From the NCBI GenBank assembly GCA_035541775.1, contig DATKMP010000127.1:1-31518 (forward strand): a stretch of 31,518 nt of DNA. The letters are read 5' to 3'. Below the pieces are notes generated by a model. The model made no database searches. It saw only the letters and a program-made list of their open reading frames with translations, and had not been told where the DNA came from. This stretch comes from DATKMP01 sp035541775 (lineage in GTDB: Bacteria > Bacteroidota > Ignavibacteria > UBA10030). This document shows positions 23,295-31,518 of this stretch, piece after piece; position 1 is the first letter of the stretch; each line of letters begins with the position of its first letter. Position numbers and translations under genes: made by a program.

Positions 23295-25877
23295 CTATCG
23301 CGGGTTTTCCGCTTTCGTAATTTTGATATCCTGCAGCTCCGGCGCTTTCACTTTGAGCTCCAAACGGAATCCCGACAATGTCCCCATTGGATACCATGTG
23401 AACTTCATTTGCCAGCAATGAAGATCGCGCGAGACATCGACATTGGAAATATATTTTTGATGATTCACAAAGTCGTACCAACCGGTGGAAGAAATTTGCC
23501 ACTTCGGCGTAAGATTAAACGATGCGCTGATGTTCGCCGACGAGGACCGCGTGACGATGCTCGGATTATCCTGCGATTGTGAAAACGAATAGCTGATGCT
23601 GACGTTCCACGGAATGCTGAAATCGGCATCTTCTCTGTCGTACAACGAATAATATGTTTTGCGCTGTTGTGTCAATTGATCGAATTGATTGCCGGATGCT
23701 TTGGCTTGTTCTTCTTGAACACTTTCAGGGGCGTTTGTGGCGGCAGGTTGTTTCTTTTCGCCTCGGAGCGATGTCGAAACGGCAAAATTGAATGATGTCA
23801 GGTCGGCAAGCTTATGCGAAACATCCCAGACATACTTGTTCACGCGAACGCCGGCAGCAGGGTCATAATAATACGGATTGTAATTCAATCCGCCGCTGAG
23901 ATTGAATTGTCCGACCGCCGTCCGGTAGGTAATGGCAATGGGTTTTAAGTTCATCGAGTCGGCGACAAAATCGTAACTGGTGCTGAGGCCGACATCCATC
24001 AGCTGCAATTTGTTTTCAGTCGTCGAAGTATCGTGCGCTTTATATTTCATTTCGAAATTATTTCCCAAACTAAACGCGCCGAGCAATGAATATTTCGGAA
24101 TGTTTGTTCCGTACACCTGTTTGTTATAACTGAAATTGAAATTCGGCGTAATGGTTTGCCGCAACGCCGTGATGTTGAAAATATCCGGATGCGCCATGCC
24201 GTAAAATCTCGTGCTGAGCCCGACGCCGGTGCTTAAGGATCCCACAATCGATTGCTGATTGTTCGATTGCGTCGTCAAACTGCTGTCGGCAGAATTTCGG
24301 ACGGGTGATGTCTGCTGCGTCCAATTTCTCGCGTCTGCAAATGAAAGAAACGGCGCGATGGTAATGTTTCCCACTTTCGGCGATAGAGAAAATGATACAT
24401 TTTGATTCACTGTTTGATTGTTGGTGTGTTGATAATCTTTCACAGGCGCAAGCGTATCGGCGGATTTGATTGAATCGACGGTGGTTTGTACTTTTGCCTG
24501 TGTGCTGGCTCCGTTGGCGCTGTACGTAATGCCAAATAAATCCCAAAAACTTTGTTCTGTTGAAGAAGAACTGTTCGAGGATTGAATCAAATTGTTGGTT
24601 TGCTTTTTAAAGGGATAGAACGTTCCCATATTCAAACCGACACTCGGCAGCGTTAAATTAGAATTTTGCGTTTGCAAATTATAATCGCGCGCAACATTGA
24701 CCGAAAACGACCGCATGCCATTGCCGAACGTTTTCGAGTACGTGGCATTGGAGATAACATCCTGAGTAAGAATATCGCCGACGTTCGAACTAAAATTTTT
24801 AAAATATGTGGACGACATAAACGTAAAATCGACATCTAACCGTGATGCGGAAGCGGGAACGGGATCGATGATTTGCTTATGCCAGAAGTGCACGTAATAA
24901 TCGCGTTGTTGATTGTACGTCGGATCGCCGGGGTCGCCGGTATTCAAACTGGTAATACTCGCGGAAATGCCGCCGTCAAAATAATAACGCAGTTTATAAT
25001 TGATATCCGTTTCGTTCTTCCATTTGCCGCGCGTGTACAAATCGAACATCGTTTTCATATCCCAGTAATCGCTTGCCGCCCAATAATAGCCGAGATGGCT
25101 GAAGTACCAGCCGTACGTATCGTCGTTGCCGTACGCCGGCATAATCAATCCGGATGCACGCCCGCTGTGATTGGGAAAGACACCGAACGGCAATGCAAAC
25201 AGCGGGACATCGTCAAGATAAAAATAAACCGGCTCCGCGACGATCTTATCTTGCATATACACTTTCATTTTGGGACTCGCGAAATAATAATGCGGATCGG
25301 AACGATCGCACGACGTAAAGCTGCCGTCGGCAACGAAGAGTTCTTTCTCGCCCACTTTTTTTATTTGCTCGCCGACGTAATAGCCGTTTTCCATATGTGT
25401 GGTGCCGATATCGATTTTTCCTTTGCGCGTACGGAAATTGTAGCCGATCTTGTCGCCGTGATATTCTTCGCCACCGTCCTTCATAATCGGTTTGCCGATG
25501 ACAGAATCTTTTTTCGATGTGTCGGGAACGCCGTGCGCGGCCAATGTGCCGCTATCCCAGTTCACATTGATACGTTCGGCTTTCAAATCGAGCAATTGAT
25601 ATTGTGTTTCGCTGTTCCCGTATAAATCCATATAGCGCGTGCGCAGCGAATAAATGATGGAATCTTTTGCGGAATAATTGACGAGCGTATCCACACCGGA
25701 CGCTGTGTGAGACGTTGTGTCGGATTTCAGTGTATCGCGAAGTGCAGCACGGGAGGTGTCGCGACGCTGCTGCACGGAATCGGCAGCATGGGTTTGCGCC
25801 GATGCCGTCGAGGCACCTAGAACAAGAAAGACAAAGCAGAATATGATCGATACGAGTCGCTGCACGCAATTTTGCAA
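23295..25877 (-). CDS. lptD: LPS-assembly protein LptD (outer-membrane OstA family)
   Basis: LptD inserts lipopolysaccharide into the outer leaflet of the outer membrane. The 860-residue protein begins with a signal peptide (LVSIIFCFVFLVLGASTASAQ). A Ser/Thr/Asp-rich linker follows, then the N-terminal beta-jellyroll (TRYMDLYGNSETQYQLLDLK to FTSCDRSDPHYYFASPKMKV). The remainder is the large beta-barrel with typical strand patterns such as PLFALPFGVFPNHSGRASG, GWYFSHLGYYWAASDYWDMK and the long Gly/Tyr-rich C-terminal half. There is no ATG: the frame opens at TTG 25877, with an in-frame GTG at 25865 as an alternative. The start is therefore uncertain, but the signal peptide fixes it to this short stretch. 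It does not end in the usual aromatic residue (ENPR). It is separated from the upstream PPi-phosphofructokinase by 405 bp. Confidence 0.88.
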   Translation of the reverse strand: MQNCVQRLVSIIFCFVFLVLGASTASAQTHAADSVQQRRDTSRAALRDTLKSDTTSHTASGVDTLVNYSAKDSIIYSLRTRYMDLYGNSETQYQLLDLKAERINVNWDSGTLAAHGVPDTSKKDSVIGKPIMKDGGEEYHGDKIGYNFRTRKGKIDIGTTHMENGYYVGEQIKKVGEKELFVADGSFTSCDRSDPHYYFASPKMKVYMQDKIVAEPVYFYLDDVPLFALPFGVFPNHSGRASGLIMPAYGNDDTYGWYFSHLGYYWAASDYWDMKTMFDLYTRGKWKNETDINYKLRYYFDGGISASITSLNTGDPGDPTYNQQRDYYVHFWHKQIIDPVPASASRLDVDFTFMSSTYFKNFSSNVGDILTQDVISNATYSKTFGNGMRSFSVNVARDYNLQTQNSNLTLPSVGLNMGTFYPFKKQTNNLIQSSNSSSSTEQSFWDLFGITYSANGASTQAKVQTTVDSIKSADTLAPVKDYQHTNNQTVNQNVSFSLSPKVGNITIAPFLSFADARNWTQQTSPVRNSADSSLTTQSNNQQSIVGSLSTGVGLSTRFYGMAHPDIFNITALRQTITPNFNFSYNKQVYGTNIPKYSLLGAFSLGNNFEMKYKAHDTSTTENKLQLMDVGLSTSYDFVADSMNLKPIAITYRTAVGQFNLSGGLNYNPYYYDPAAGVRVNKYVWDVSHKLADLTSFNFAVSTSLRGEKKQPAATNAPESVQEEQAKASGNQFDQLTQQRKTYYSLYDREDADFSIPWNVSISYSFSQSQDNPSIVTRSSSANISASFNLTPKWQISSTGWYDFVNHQKYISNVDVSRDLHCWQMKFTWYPMGTLSGFRLELKVKAPELQDIKITKAENPR

Positions 25878-26282
25878 AATATCTATAAGATAGAAAAAAA
25901 AGCGCTGAAGTGCTGGTCGTTTTGCAATCTATTTCTGCTTGTTATGCCGTCAGCAGTACATATATGATGTGGCAATTATCGACGATACATTGGCAAACAC
26001 TGTCGGACAAATATTTGCCAATAATGACTCCATTCCTTATTGCATAGCTCAATGGAATGGAATAACCTGAACAAACCCTCCAAAAAATGACAAATAAATA
26101 CAAACAACGCTGAACATCATTCAATCAATATCGATGATTAACCCAAAATATTTTTAGAAGACGGAGAAAAATGGTACATAAAAAAACCTCCAGCATTTTT
26201 GTGCAAGAGGTTTTTAAACCAACGGAATAAAGTACGATTAGTCCATGAATATCGGCTCACCGTGGACGCGTGCCGCCGTTCA
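25878..26282. other. 405-bp gap: lptD leader with two hairpins, pfp terminator
   Basis: Two hairpins lie about 110-190 bp upstream of lptD: ATTGGCAAA / TTTGCCAAT (25989-26022) and TCCATTCC / GGAATGGA (26029-26061). Further up is the terminator at 26182-26215. The lptD promoter must lie between, but no convincing consensus was seen. There is no supported gene on either strand. Confidence 0.55.
26182..26215 (-). terminator. Terminator of the PPi-phosphofructokinase gene
   Basis: AAAAACCTC and GAGGTTTTT pair over 9 bp. Inside them, GCA and TGC can pair around a TTTTT-containing loop. The A and T runs at the ends make it a good intrinsic terminator on either strand. It lies about 70 bp downstream of the stop codon at 26283. 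Confidence 0.65.
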
Positions 26283-27932
26283 TCATGAACCTCTCTCTAA
26301 TTGAAGTGTTATGGCCGGCGCATCGCACACTTCGGCGGGCCCAAAATATTGAATGGGCCCGGGGAAAACATAGGAAGTTTTAATCGACCATTCACGCCTG
26401 TTCTTTGCAAACATTTTGAACGGTTTCCCATCCAATTTCACTAATGCTTTTTTAATGACAGGTTTCATCGTGCCATGCCGTCGTTCCAAATTCATCATCA
26501 TGGTAATGGGCACGCCGCCTGCGATCCATTGTTCAGCCGGGGCGGTGAGATTCCGCACAGAAGCCATGTATCCGGTTTTTCCCGATCCGATGATAATGGC
26601 AGCCGTATATCCTAAGGCATACGTATAGTTCGCATCAAAATTCGTCGGGGCGGCACATCGGCCTTCATACCCGAAAAAGTTTGCGACGGTCGTGAACTTT
26701 CCTTTGAATTTTCCCTCGGACTCCCATTCGACAAGTTTTTCTTCGATCATTTCGATGAGCAATTTTTCCGTCTCGATGCGGGAAACCTGAACGTTTCCAT
26801 GCGGATCGCGATCCATCAAGAGCTGCGTTTGTATATCTTTTGGCAATGAATTAAACGCTTTGGTAGATTCGGCGGTGATGTGGCTATTTACGAATTGGAA
26901 TTTATCGTCGTCCGTTTTGAGGGAACTAAAGAAATCTGCTTTGTGAGCCAATAAGTCGTTGATTTCAGAAATCAGCTTTTTGATTTCAGGAACAAATTCA
27001 ATAAGGCCTTCTGGCACTAAACACACGCCGAAGTTTTCTTTGTTATCGGAACGTGTTTTGATCACACGGGCAATGTCTTCGACGATTTGGTCCATGGTCA
27101 ATTTCTTTTCCTGTACTTCTTCAGAAATGATCGCATAATTCGGATGTGTTTGAAGAACGCATTCCAGCGCGATGTGAGAAGCAGAACGCCCCATTAACTT
27201 AATGAAGTACCAATATTTTTTTGCCGATAACGCATCTCGCTCAATATTGCCGATAAGTTCTGAATAGAGTTTGCATGCTGTATCGAATCCGAACGATACT
27301 TCGATCATATCATTCTTTAAGTCTCCATCGATCGTCTTGGGACAACCGACGACCTGCACATTGGCATTGATCGATTTGTAATATTCAGCAAGGACGCATG
27401 CGTTGGTGTTGGAATCATCGCCGCCGATAATCACCAGCGCGTTCATGGCAAGGTTTCTGCAATGCTCAAGGCCTTTATCGAATTGTGATTTTTCTTCAAG
27501 CTTGGTCCGGCCGCTGCCAATGATATCGAAACCGCCGGTGTTTCGGTACTCATCAACTATTTGAGCGGTGAGTTCCATATACTTTCCATCGACCAAACCG
27601 GAAGGCCCGCCCAGAAAGCCGTACAATTTACTGTCGGCATTGAGCGCCTTGAGTCCGTCAAAAATACCGGCGATGACATTGTGCCCGCCGGGCGCCTGGC
27701 CGCCGGAAAGAATGACACCGACATTCAGAGCGGAAGATTTCATCGGCTCTGAACCGGATTCTATTTCCAGAACCGGTAACCCATAGGTGTGCGGAAATAT
27801 TTCTTTGATTTCCTTTTGGTGTGAAACTGCTTGAGTTGCTGCTCCATCTTTTATTTTAATGTTGCCGGAAAATACGGACGGTAATTTTGGCTTATAATCT
27901 GCGCGTGCTATTTGTAATGGACTTTTTGTCAT
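26283..27932 (-). CDS. pfp: Diphosphate-fructose-6-phosphate 1-phosphotransferase (PPi-PFK)
   Basis: This enzyme phosphorylates fructose 6-phosphate with pyrophosphate, a reversible step of glycolysis. At 549 residues it is the long type, close to plant beta-like PFP. Two positions mark PPi use: Asp in GGDDSN (D173) and Lys in PKTIDGD (K199), where ATP enzymes have Gly. Catalytic TIDGD (D202, D204) and MGRSASH are present. The N-terminal LSGGQAPGGHN binds the phosphate donor. The ATG at 27932 gives MTKSPLQIARADYKP, as in related proteins. No accessory domain is visible. It is isolated from its neighbours by gaps, with a terminator at its 3' end. In anaerobes this enzyme saves ATP, which fits a fermentative or anaerobic lifestyle (inference). 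Confidence 0.95.
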   Translation of the reverse strand: MTKSPLQIARADYKPKLPSVFSGNIKIKDGAATQAVSHQKEIKEIFPHTYGLPVLEIESGSEPMKSSALNVGVILSGGQAPGGHNVIAGIFDGLKALNADSKLYGFLGGPSGLVDGKYMELTAQIVDEYRNTGGFDIIGSGRTKLEEKSQFDKGLEHCRNLAMNALVIIGGDDSNTNACVLAEYYKSINANVQVVGCPKTIDGDLKNDMIEVSFGFDTACKLYSELIGNIERDALSAKKYWYFIKLMGRSASHIALECVLQTHPNYAIISEEVQEKKLTMDQIVEDIARVIKTRSDNKENFGVCLVPEGLIEFVPEIKKLISEINDLLAHKADFFSSLKTDDDKFQFVNSHITAESTKAFNSLPKDIQTQLLMDRDPHGNVQVSRIETEKLLIEMIEEKLVEWESEGKFKGKFTTVANFFGYEGRCAAPTNFDANYTYALGYTAAIIIGSGKTGYMASVRNLTAPAEQWIAGGVPITMMMNLERRHGTMKPVIKKALVKLDGKPFKMFAKNRREWSIKTSYVFPGPIQYFGPAEVCDAPAITLQLERGS

Positions 27933-28104
27933 ACGTGTGAATCTACTCTCGTGAACATTTTCTAAGTGAATGAACTATATGAGGAGTAACGAGGATCCTT
28001 ACTACCACAGTATCTAATTAAATCAAGAATTGCTTAAAAATCCAGAACCCGGATGAAAAACCACCGCATGGTGCGCTTATCAATTTGCAGAAAACAATAA
28101 ACAA

Positions 28105-29124
28105 TTAGTGTTGATATCGTTTTCGAACTGCAGGAAGAAGATATTCCGAAAACGCATGTTCCAAATCGTACGCAGGAGTCCAATTCCAATCGTTTCGTGC
28201 CGCGTCATCATTGACATCGGCAGGCCAGCTGTCGATAATTGCCTGACGTTTTGGATCTGCTACAAATGCAACATCGGCTGATGCGAAGTTCATACGAATG
28301 AGACGGAAAATTTCTTCGGCAGACGGATTAAAAGAACCGACGTTGTAACTCTGGCGCGTAAGCCGGTTTCGTTCGGCAGATTGTAATTGCAATAACGCAT
28401 GCACTGCATCCGGCATAGCCATAAACGGGATGCGTGTATCTTCACGAACAAAACATGCGTACGGTTTTCCTTTGGCTGCAGCATGCAGCATCTCCGGCGC
28501 AAAATCACTCGTGCCTCCCGTTGGCAATGTTGCTGCGCTGATAAGCCCGGGAAAACGCACACAGCGAAAATCGACAAGGCCTTTTTGCGGCTCGGCATCG
28601 AGTTGGCGATAAAAATGAGAATAATATCTGCCGAGCTGCTCAATGTAGAGTTTATTGATGCCGTACATCGTGCGCGGCGCGAGCCATTCGGTTTCTCGGA
28701 CTTTTCCATGTTGTTGCTTCACTTCGAGATTCGGCAATCCGTACACTGCAATGGAAGATGGATAAATAAATTTGATTTCACGTCCCTGCAAACGGGATTG
28801 TGTGATCGCAATTTCCAGCAAGTTCAACGTGCCATCGACATTGACACGATGCGCAAGAGTCGGCTGCCGTTCTGCGCGCGTGGAAAGAAGCGCCGCAAGA
28901 TGATAGATCGTATCGAAATCATGCTCGGTGGAAAGTGTTTCTAATAATCGCGCATCCAGAATATCGCCGGTGACGGTTCGATGACATTTGGATTTTACGT
29001 CGCGATCTAACGGTGCGATGTCCATAGCGATAATGTGCATGCCGCCCTGTTCGGCAAGATGGCTGATCAATCCGTGCCCGATTTCTCCGTTGGCGCCGGT
29101 AATAAGAATTGTTTTGGTAGGCAT
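28105..29124 (-). CDS. SDR-type L-threonine 3-dehydrogenase (NAD-dependent epimerase-like fold)
   Basis: The 339-residue protein is an extended short-chain dehydrogenase with the NAD-binding GANGEIG (10-16). The active-site Y154 and K158 lie in TMYGINK, and Ser residues lie in YPSSIAVYG. The C-terminal half matches SDR L-threonine 3-dehydrogenases rather than sugar epimerases: VRFPGLISA...GGTSDFAPEMLHAA, then EDTRIPFMAMPDAV, and IIDSWPADVNDDAARNDW. The enzyme would oxidise threonine to 2-amino-3-oxobutyrate, which then gives glycine and acetyl-CoA. The glycine C-acetyltransferase partner is not in this window. The ATG at 29124 starts the beta strand directly. It lies 18 bp downstream of the response regulator gene on the same strand, so the two may be one transcript. 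A UDP-sugar epimerase is the alternative, less likely. Confidence 0.85.
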   Translation of the reverse strand: MPTKTILITGANGEIGHGLISHLAEQGGMHIIAMDIAPLDRDVKSKCHRTVTGDILDARLLETLSTEHDFDTIYHLAALLSTRAERQPTLAHRVNVDGTLNLLEIAITQSRLQGREIKFIYPSSIAVYGLPNLEVKQQHGKVRETEWLAPRTMYGINKLYIEQLGRYYSHFYRQLDAEPQKGLVDFRCVRFPGLISAATLPTGGTSDFAPEMLHAAAKGKPYACFVREDTRIPFMAMPDAVHALLQLQSAERNRLTRQSYNVGSFNPSAEEIFRLIRMNFASADVAFVADPKRQAIIDSWPADVNDDAARNDWNWTPAYDLEHAFSEYLLPAVRKRYQH

Positions 29125-29142
29125 ATGTTTTGTGATAATAAA

Positions 29143-29799
29143 TTAAGTGTTGTTCAAATCGATCATCGTTTTGCCGCCGGGCGCGGGAATGGAGCGCGGC
29201 GATTTTAACAATTGTACTTTTCTAATAAGCTCCAATGCTTCTTGCAGCATCTTGCCGATTATTTCGACACTTTCTGTAATTTCGGGATTGGATTTTGCTA
29301 TAGAATTTTCGGCAAGTAGTTCATTGCGTAGTTTTGCTACGGCAAGCGGGTTGCCGATTTTATCGGCCACAGACAGTGCAAGTTCGTACACCGTCAACTT
29401 TTTGGTTTCTTCAGAAATGCGCCCTTCCAATTCGCGAATACGTACGCCGGAACGAATGCGTGCAGAAAGTTCGTCGAGCTTAAACGGCTTGGGGAGATAT
29501 TCATCGGCGCCGGAGTCTAATCCATGCACAATATCATCCGTCTCGCTCTTGCCGGAAATCATAATGATATACGTATTGCTTAACGCAGCATCGGACTTGA
29601 CATGCTTGATAAGTTCGATGCCGCTCATTTGCCGCATTTGCCAATCCACAATGAGAATGGCAGGTTTTTTTTTTTGAATGATATTCCACCCGGCGGCGGC
29701 ATCGTTGGCAGAGGAAACCGAATATCCTTCGCCTTCCAACAAGGTTGTGAGAATGCGGACGATTTCTTCATCATCATCGACAATACAAATGTTTCTCAT
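29143..29799 (-). CDS. Response regulator with degenerate DHp-like output domain
   Basis: Starting at ATG 29799, the protein has 218 residues. Residues 1-~120 are a receiver domain: acidic D8-D10, phospho-acceptor D52 (VDWQM), the Ser of ISGKSE at ~82 and K104 (PKPF). A short coiled linker (RIRELEGRISEETKK) leads to residues ~138-200. There LALSVADKIGNPLAVAKL resembles the H-box of histidine kinases (ALAAGVAHEINNPLA), but with D146 at the His position and no ATPase domain. A second helix (ESVEIIGKMLQEALELIRKV) completes a hairpin. This suggests a dimerisation or partner-binding domain rather than a kinase. An upstream in-frame TTG at 29835 would add 12 unlikely residues. The gene is 18 bp before the threonine dehydrogenase gene. 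A hairpin separates it from the M2 peptidase gene. Confidence 0.8.
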   Translation of the reverse strand: MRNICIVDDDEEIVRILTTLLEGEGYSVSSANDAAAGWNIIQKKKPAILIVDWQMRQMSGIELIKHVKSDAALSNTYIIMISGKSETDDIVHGLDSGADEYLPKPFKLDELSARIRSGVRIRELEGRISEETKKLTVYELALSVADKIGNPLAVAKLRNELLAENSIAKSNPEITESVEIIGKMLQEALELIRKVQLLKSPRSIPAPGGKTMIDLNNT

Positions 29800-29844
29800 C
29801 AACAGAAATCTACAGCTTTGTGAGTAGAGAAGCAACCTTCCAGT

Positions 29845-29891
29845 AAAAGGATGTCTTCTGCTTTGCGTTCCAAGTTTGACGACATCCTTTT
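29845..29891 (-). terminator. Hairpin between the M2-like peptidase and response regulator genes
   Basis: AAAAGGATGTC and GACATCCTTTT form an 11-bp perfect stem with a long loop, ending just after the peptidase stop. The U-rich 3' arm on the minus strand fits an intrinsic terminator, though the 25-nt loop is long. Confidence 0.55.
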
Positions 29892-29898
29892 GACAATT

Positions 29899-31515
29899 TT
29901 ACTTCACAAATTCTTCCGCAAAATATTTTGCCGTTAACGGTTCACCGGTTGCATACTTCATCAATTCATCCCAGCGCAAGCTGGCGCCGGGGTTGAAGAC
30001 ATATTTTTTCAGATAATCGCCGATAGCAGGTTTTCCGGCAAAGCAAACATTTTTGGTATCTGTTTGTTTCAACACATTGGCGGCAATATAATGCTGCAAC
30101 TGCGATGCGGTGAGTTCGCCGAGTTCATAATTGTGATAGTACACGGGCGACTGCGAGAGATGAATCTTCGCGGCCCAATCCGGTTCGTTGCGCCCTTCGG
30201 GGCGTTTGATGTGCTGGTACTGCTCGACTAAATCCCACCAGAGTTTATTCAAATCCTGATCGGGATTTTGATACATTCCACGTTCAAAGCGCATCATCAC
30301 CTGAGTCCAGCGGGAAAAAATCAGTCCGTGCATGCGTAAACTTTCTTCGCCCGCTTTGCGGATTGCTTCATTTTCACTTGCAGGAATTCCCACCATCGTT
30401 GAAAGCCAATCGGCATTGCTTGCCTGGCGTTCCATCATCATCGCAATCGCTTCGGTAAAAAAGATATGCGTTTCGCTGCGGAGCAGGAAGGGAAGATCGC
30501 GTTTTACATTGTTGCTGTACGCCGCGTGGCCGAGTTCATGCAAAATCGTGCTCATCCAGTACTGATTGTTGACGATGCTGAGCATCACGCGGATATCGCC
30601 TTTGCGGTCGATATCGGTTTCGAATGCGTGCTGGTATTTCCCAGTGCGACCGTACAGGTCGCTATTCTTCACGATGTTGTCGACCGGAAGATCGAGCTGC
30701 GTGTAATAGGTCTGCGCAAGCTGTTCTACTTTTTTATCTTTAAAGTATTGATCGAGATCGACGCCGCTGATTTGCGGTGCTTCCTGAAAAAATCGATCCT
30801 GATAGTGCCATGGTTTCATATCGTTCACCTGGATATTCCACTTGGCAGCAAGTTTTGTGTCGATGTCGGATTTTAATGCAGTGAACGGCGCATCGGTGAG
30901 TGCGGCAAGTTCATCGAAGAGTTTCACGATTTCTTCTTCGCTTTGCTCCGCTGCGATAAGAGACATTTCATAAAAGTTTTTGTACCCTAATTGCCGTGCT
31001 GCTTCGTTGCGGAGTTTCACAAGCTCGATCAGCATCGGGGCAATCGCTTTGCCGACGGTCTTGCTTGCTTCCCATGCTTTTTGCCGTTTGGCGCTGTCGG
31101 TTTCCTTTTGTAGAATATCGTCGATGTCGTTATCGCTTACTTCTTTGCCGTCGATGATGCCGCGGAAGGTGTTGAACTTATTTGCAATCTCCGCACTTTT
31201 TTCAACGATCTTGCGCATCAGCGCAGAATCGATTTGATTGGGAAGGTAACTATTATAGAGAAGAATTAATTGCCGTCGAAGGATCGGGTCTTGAATCGTG
31301 CCGGCATTCATCCATTTTTTTAATTGAGCAAATTCTGTTTTGTTGGAATAAATCGTGCGGACTTCGATTTCCGTTGCCGCCTGTTCATCGTAATATTTTT
31401 TCTCGCCGGTAGCGCTGGCATTCCAGCTTGCGAGATTCATCGCTTTAAATTTCGGCTCGACCGTCTTCACGTGATTGTCGATAAAGGCGCGTAATTCCTG
31501 TTCATCATTTTGCAT
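29899..31515 (-). CDS. M2-like (gluzincin) metallopeptidase, 5' end beyond the window
   Basis: 538 residues are visible. The zinc-binding HELGH is at 326-330, and the third ligand is E355 in HIFFTEAIAMMMER, the spacing of gluzincins. The all-helical sequence (FIDNHVKTVEPKFKAMNLASW, TIYSNKTEFAQLKKW, LRNEAARQLGYKNFYEMSL) matches M2 family peptidyl-dipeptidases (angiotensin-converting-enzyme relatives) better than M3 oligopeptidases. It would cleave short peptides, probably in the periplasm or outside, if the missing N-terminus has a signal peptide. The ATG at 31515 is three bases from the window end and the frame stays open, so the true start is probably outside. This is a partial CDS. Confidence 0.85.
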   Translation of the reverse strand: MQNDEQELRAFIDNHVKTVEPKFKAMNLASWNASATGEKKYYDEQAATEIEVRTIYSNKTEFAQLKKWMNAGTIQDPILRRQLILLYNSYLPNQIDSALMRKIVEKSAEIANKFNTFRGIIDGKEVSDNDIDDILQKETDSAKRQKAWEASKTVGKAIAPMLIELVKLRNEAARQLGYKNFYEMSLIAAEQSEEEIVKLFDELAALTDAPFTALKSDIDTKLAAKWNIQVNDMKPWHYQDRFFQEAPQISGVDLDQYFKDKKVEQLAQTYYTQLDLPVDNIVKNSDLYGRTGKYQHAFETDIDRKGDIRVMLSIVNNQYWMSTILHELGHAAYSNNVKRDLPFLLRSETHIFFTEAIAMMMERQASNADWLSTMVGIPASENEAIRKAGEESLRMHGLIFSRWTQVMMRFERGMYQNPDQDLNKLWWDLVEQYQHIKRPEGRNEPDWAAKIHLSQSPVYYHNYELGELTASQLQHYIAANVLKQTDTKNVCFAGKPAIGDYLKKYVFNPGASLRWDELMKYATGEPLTAKYFAEEFVK

Positions 31516-31518
31516 AGC

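Noticed and set aside
24873..25625. 250-codon plus-strand open frame
   Set aside because: It lies wholly antisense to the well-supported lptD, and its protein has no domain or start signal.
28059..28078. CACC-ATGC-GGTG plus T-run as terminator of the threonine dehydrogenase gene
   Set aside because: A stem of only 4 bp is too weak to call.
28399..28944. 181-codon plus-strand frame
   Set aside because: Antisense to the threonine dehydrogenase gene, with no domain.

Overview
The window looks like a chromosomal segment from a member of the Bacteroidota/Ignavibacteria-type (FCB) lineage. Two secreted proteins end in type IX secretion (T9SS) sorting domains of the 'NPFNP...YDILGREI...ASGVYFY' kind, which is abundant in Ignavibacteria-like genomes. 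A DUF2851 protein, an LptD outer-membrane protein, a SDR-type L-threonine dehydrogenase and a long PPi-dependent phosphofructokinase fit the same group. The lineage is inferred from protein style only; no marker gene was searched.

Layout. 1-4.2 kb: an APC amino-acid permease, a DUF2851 protein and pyrF, all on the minus strand. 4.2-15.5 kb: an accessory region, mostly plus strand, with long intergenic gaps, hairpin-rich dispersed repeats and decaying genes. It holds a 994-residue AT-rich T9SS beta-propeller-like protein, a small secreted/outer-membrane protein broken by an in-frame TGA, a T9SS-exported family 9 glycoside hydrolase, a 68-codon gene paired with a FIST-domain sensor behind a sigma-54-like promoter, a frameshifted remnant of a DUF5060 glycosyl hydrolase, a calycin-like protein and a metallo-beta-lactamase-fold lipoprotein. 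15.5-17.5 kb: a site-2-protease-like M50 peptidase and lysA, one nucleotide apart at closest. 17.7-23.3 kb, plus strand: a secreted TPR protein, tRNA-Leu(UAG), then tig-clpP-clpX. 23.3-31.5 kb, minus strand: lptD, PPi-phosphofructokinase, L-threonine dehydrogenase, a response regulator with an unusual C-terminal domain, and an M2-like metallopeptidase that runs to the window edge.

How genes work together. Trigger factor, ClpP and ClpX form the classic nascent-chain folding/proteolysis cluster. The GH9 enzyme, the DUF5060 remnant and the T9SS proteins suggest a secreted polysaccharide-degrading lifestyle. LptD indicates an LPS-bearing outer membrane.

The most interesting items are the putative sigma-54 promoter with an upstream inverted repeat driving the 68-aa/FIST pair, the reconstructable pseudogenes at 8162-8713 and 13392-13698, and the response regulator whose output domain resembles a histidine-kinase DHp helix with Asp where the His should be. 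I found no clear wholly new multi-gene system; the FIST cassette is the best candidate for an under-described one.
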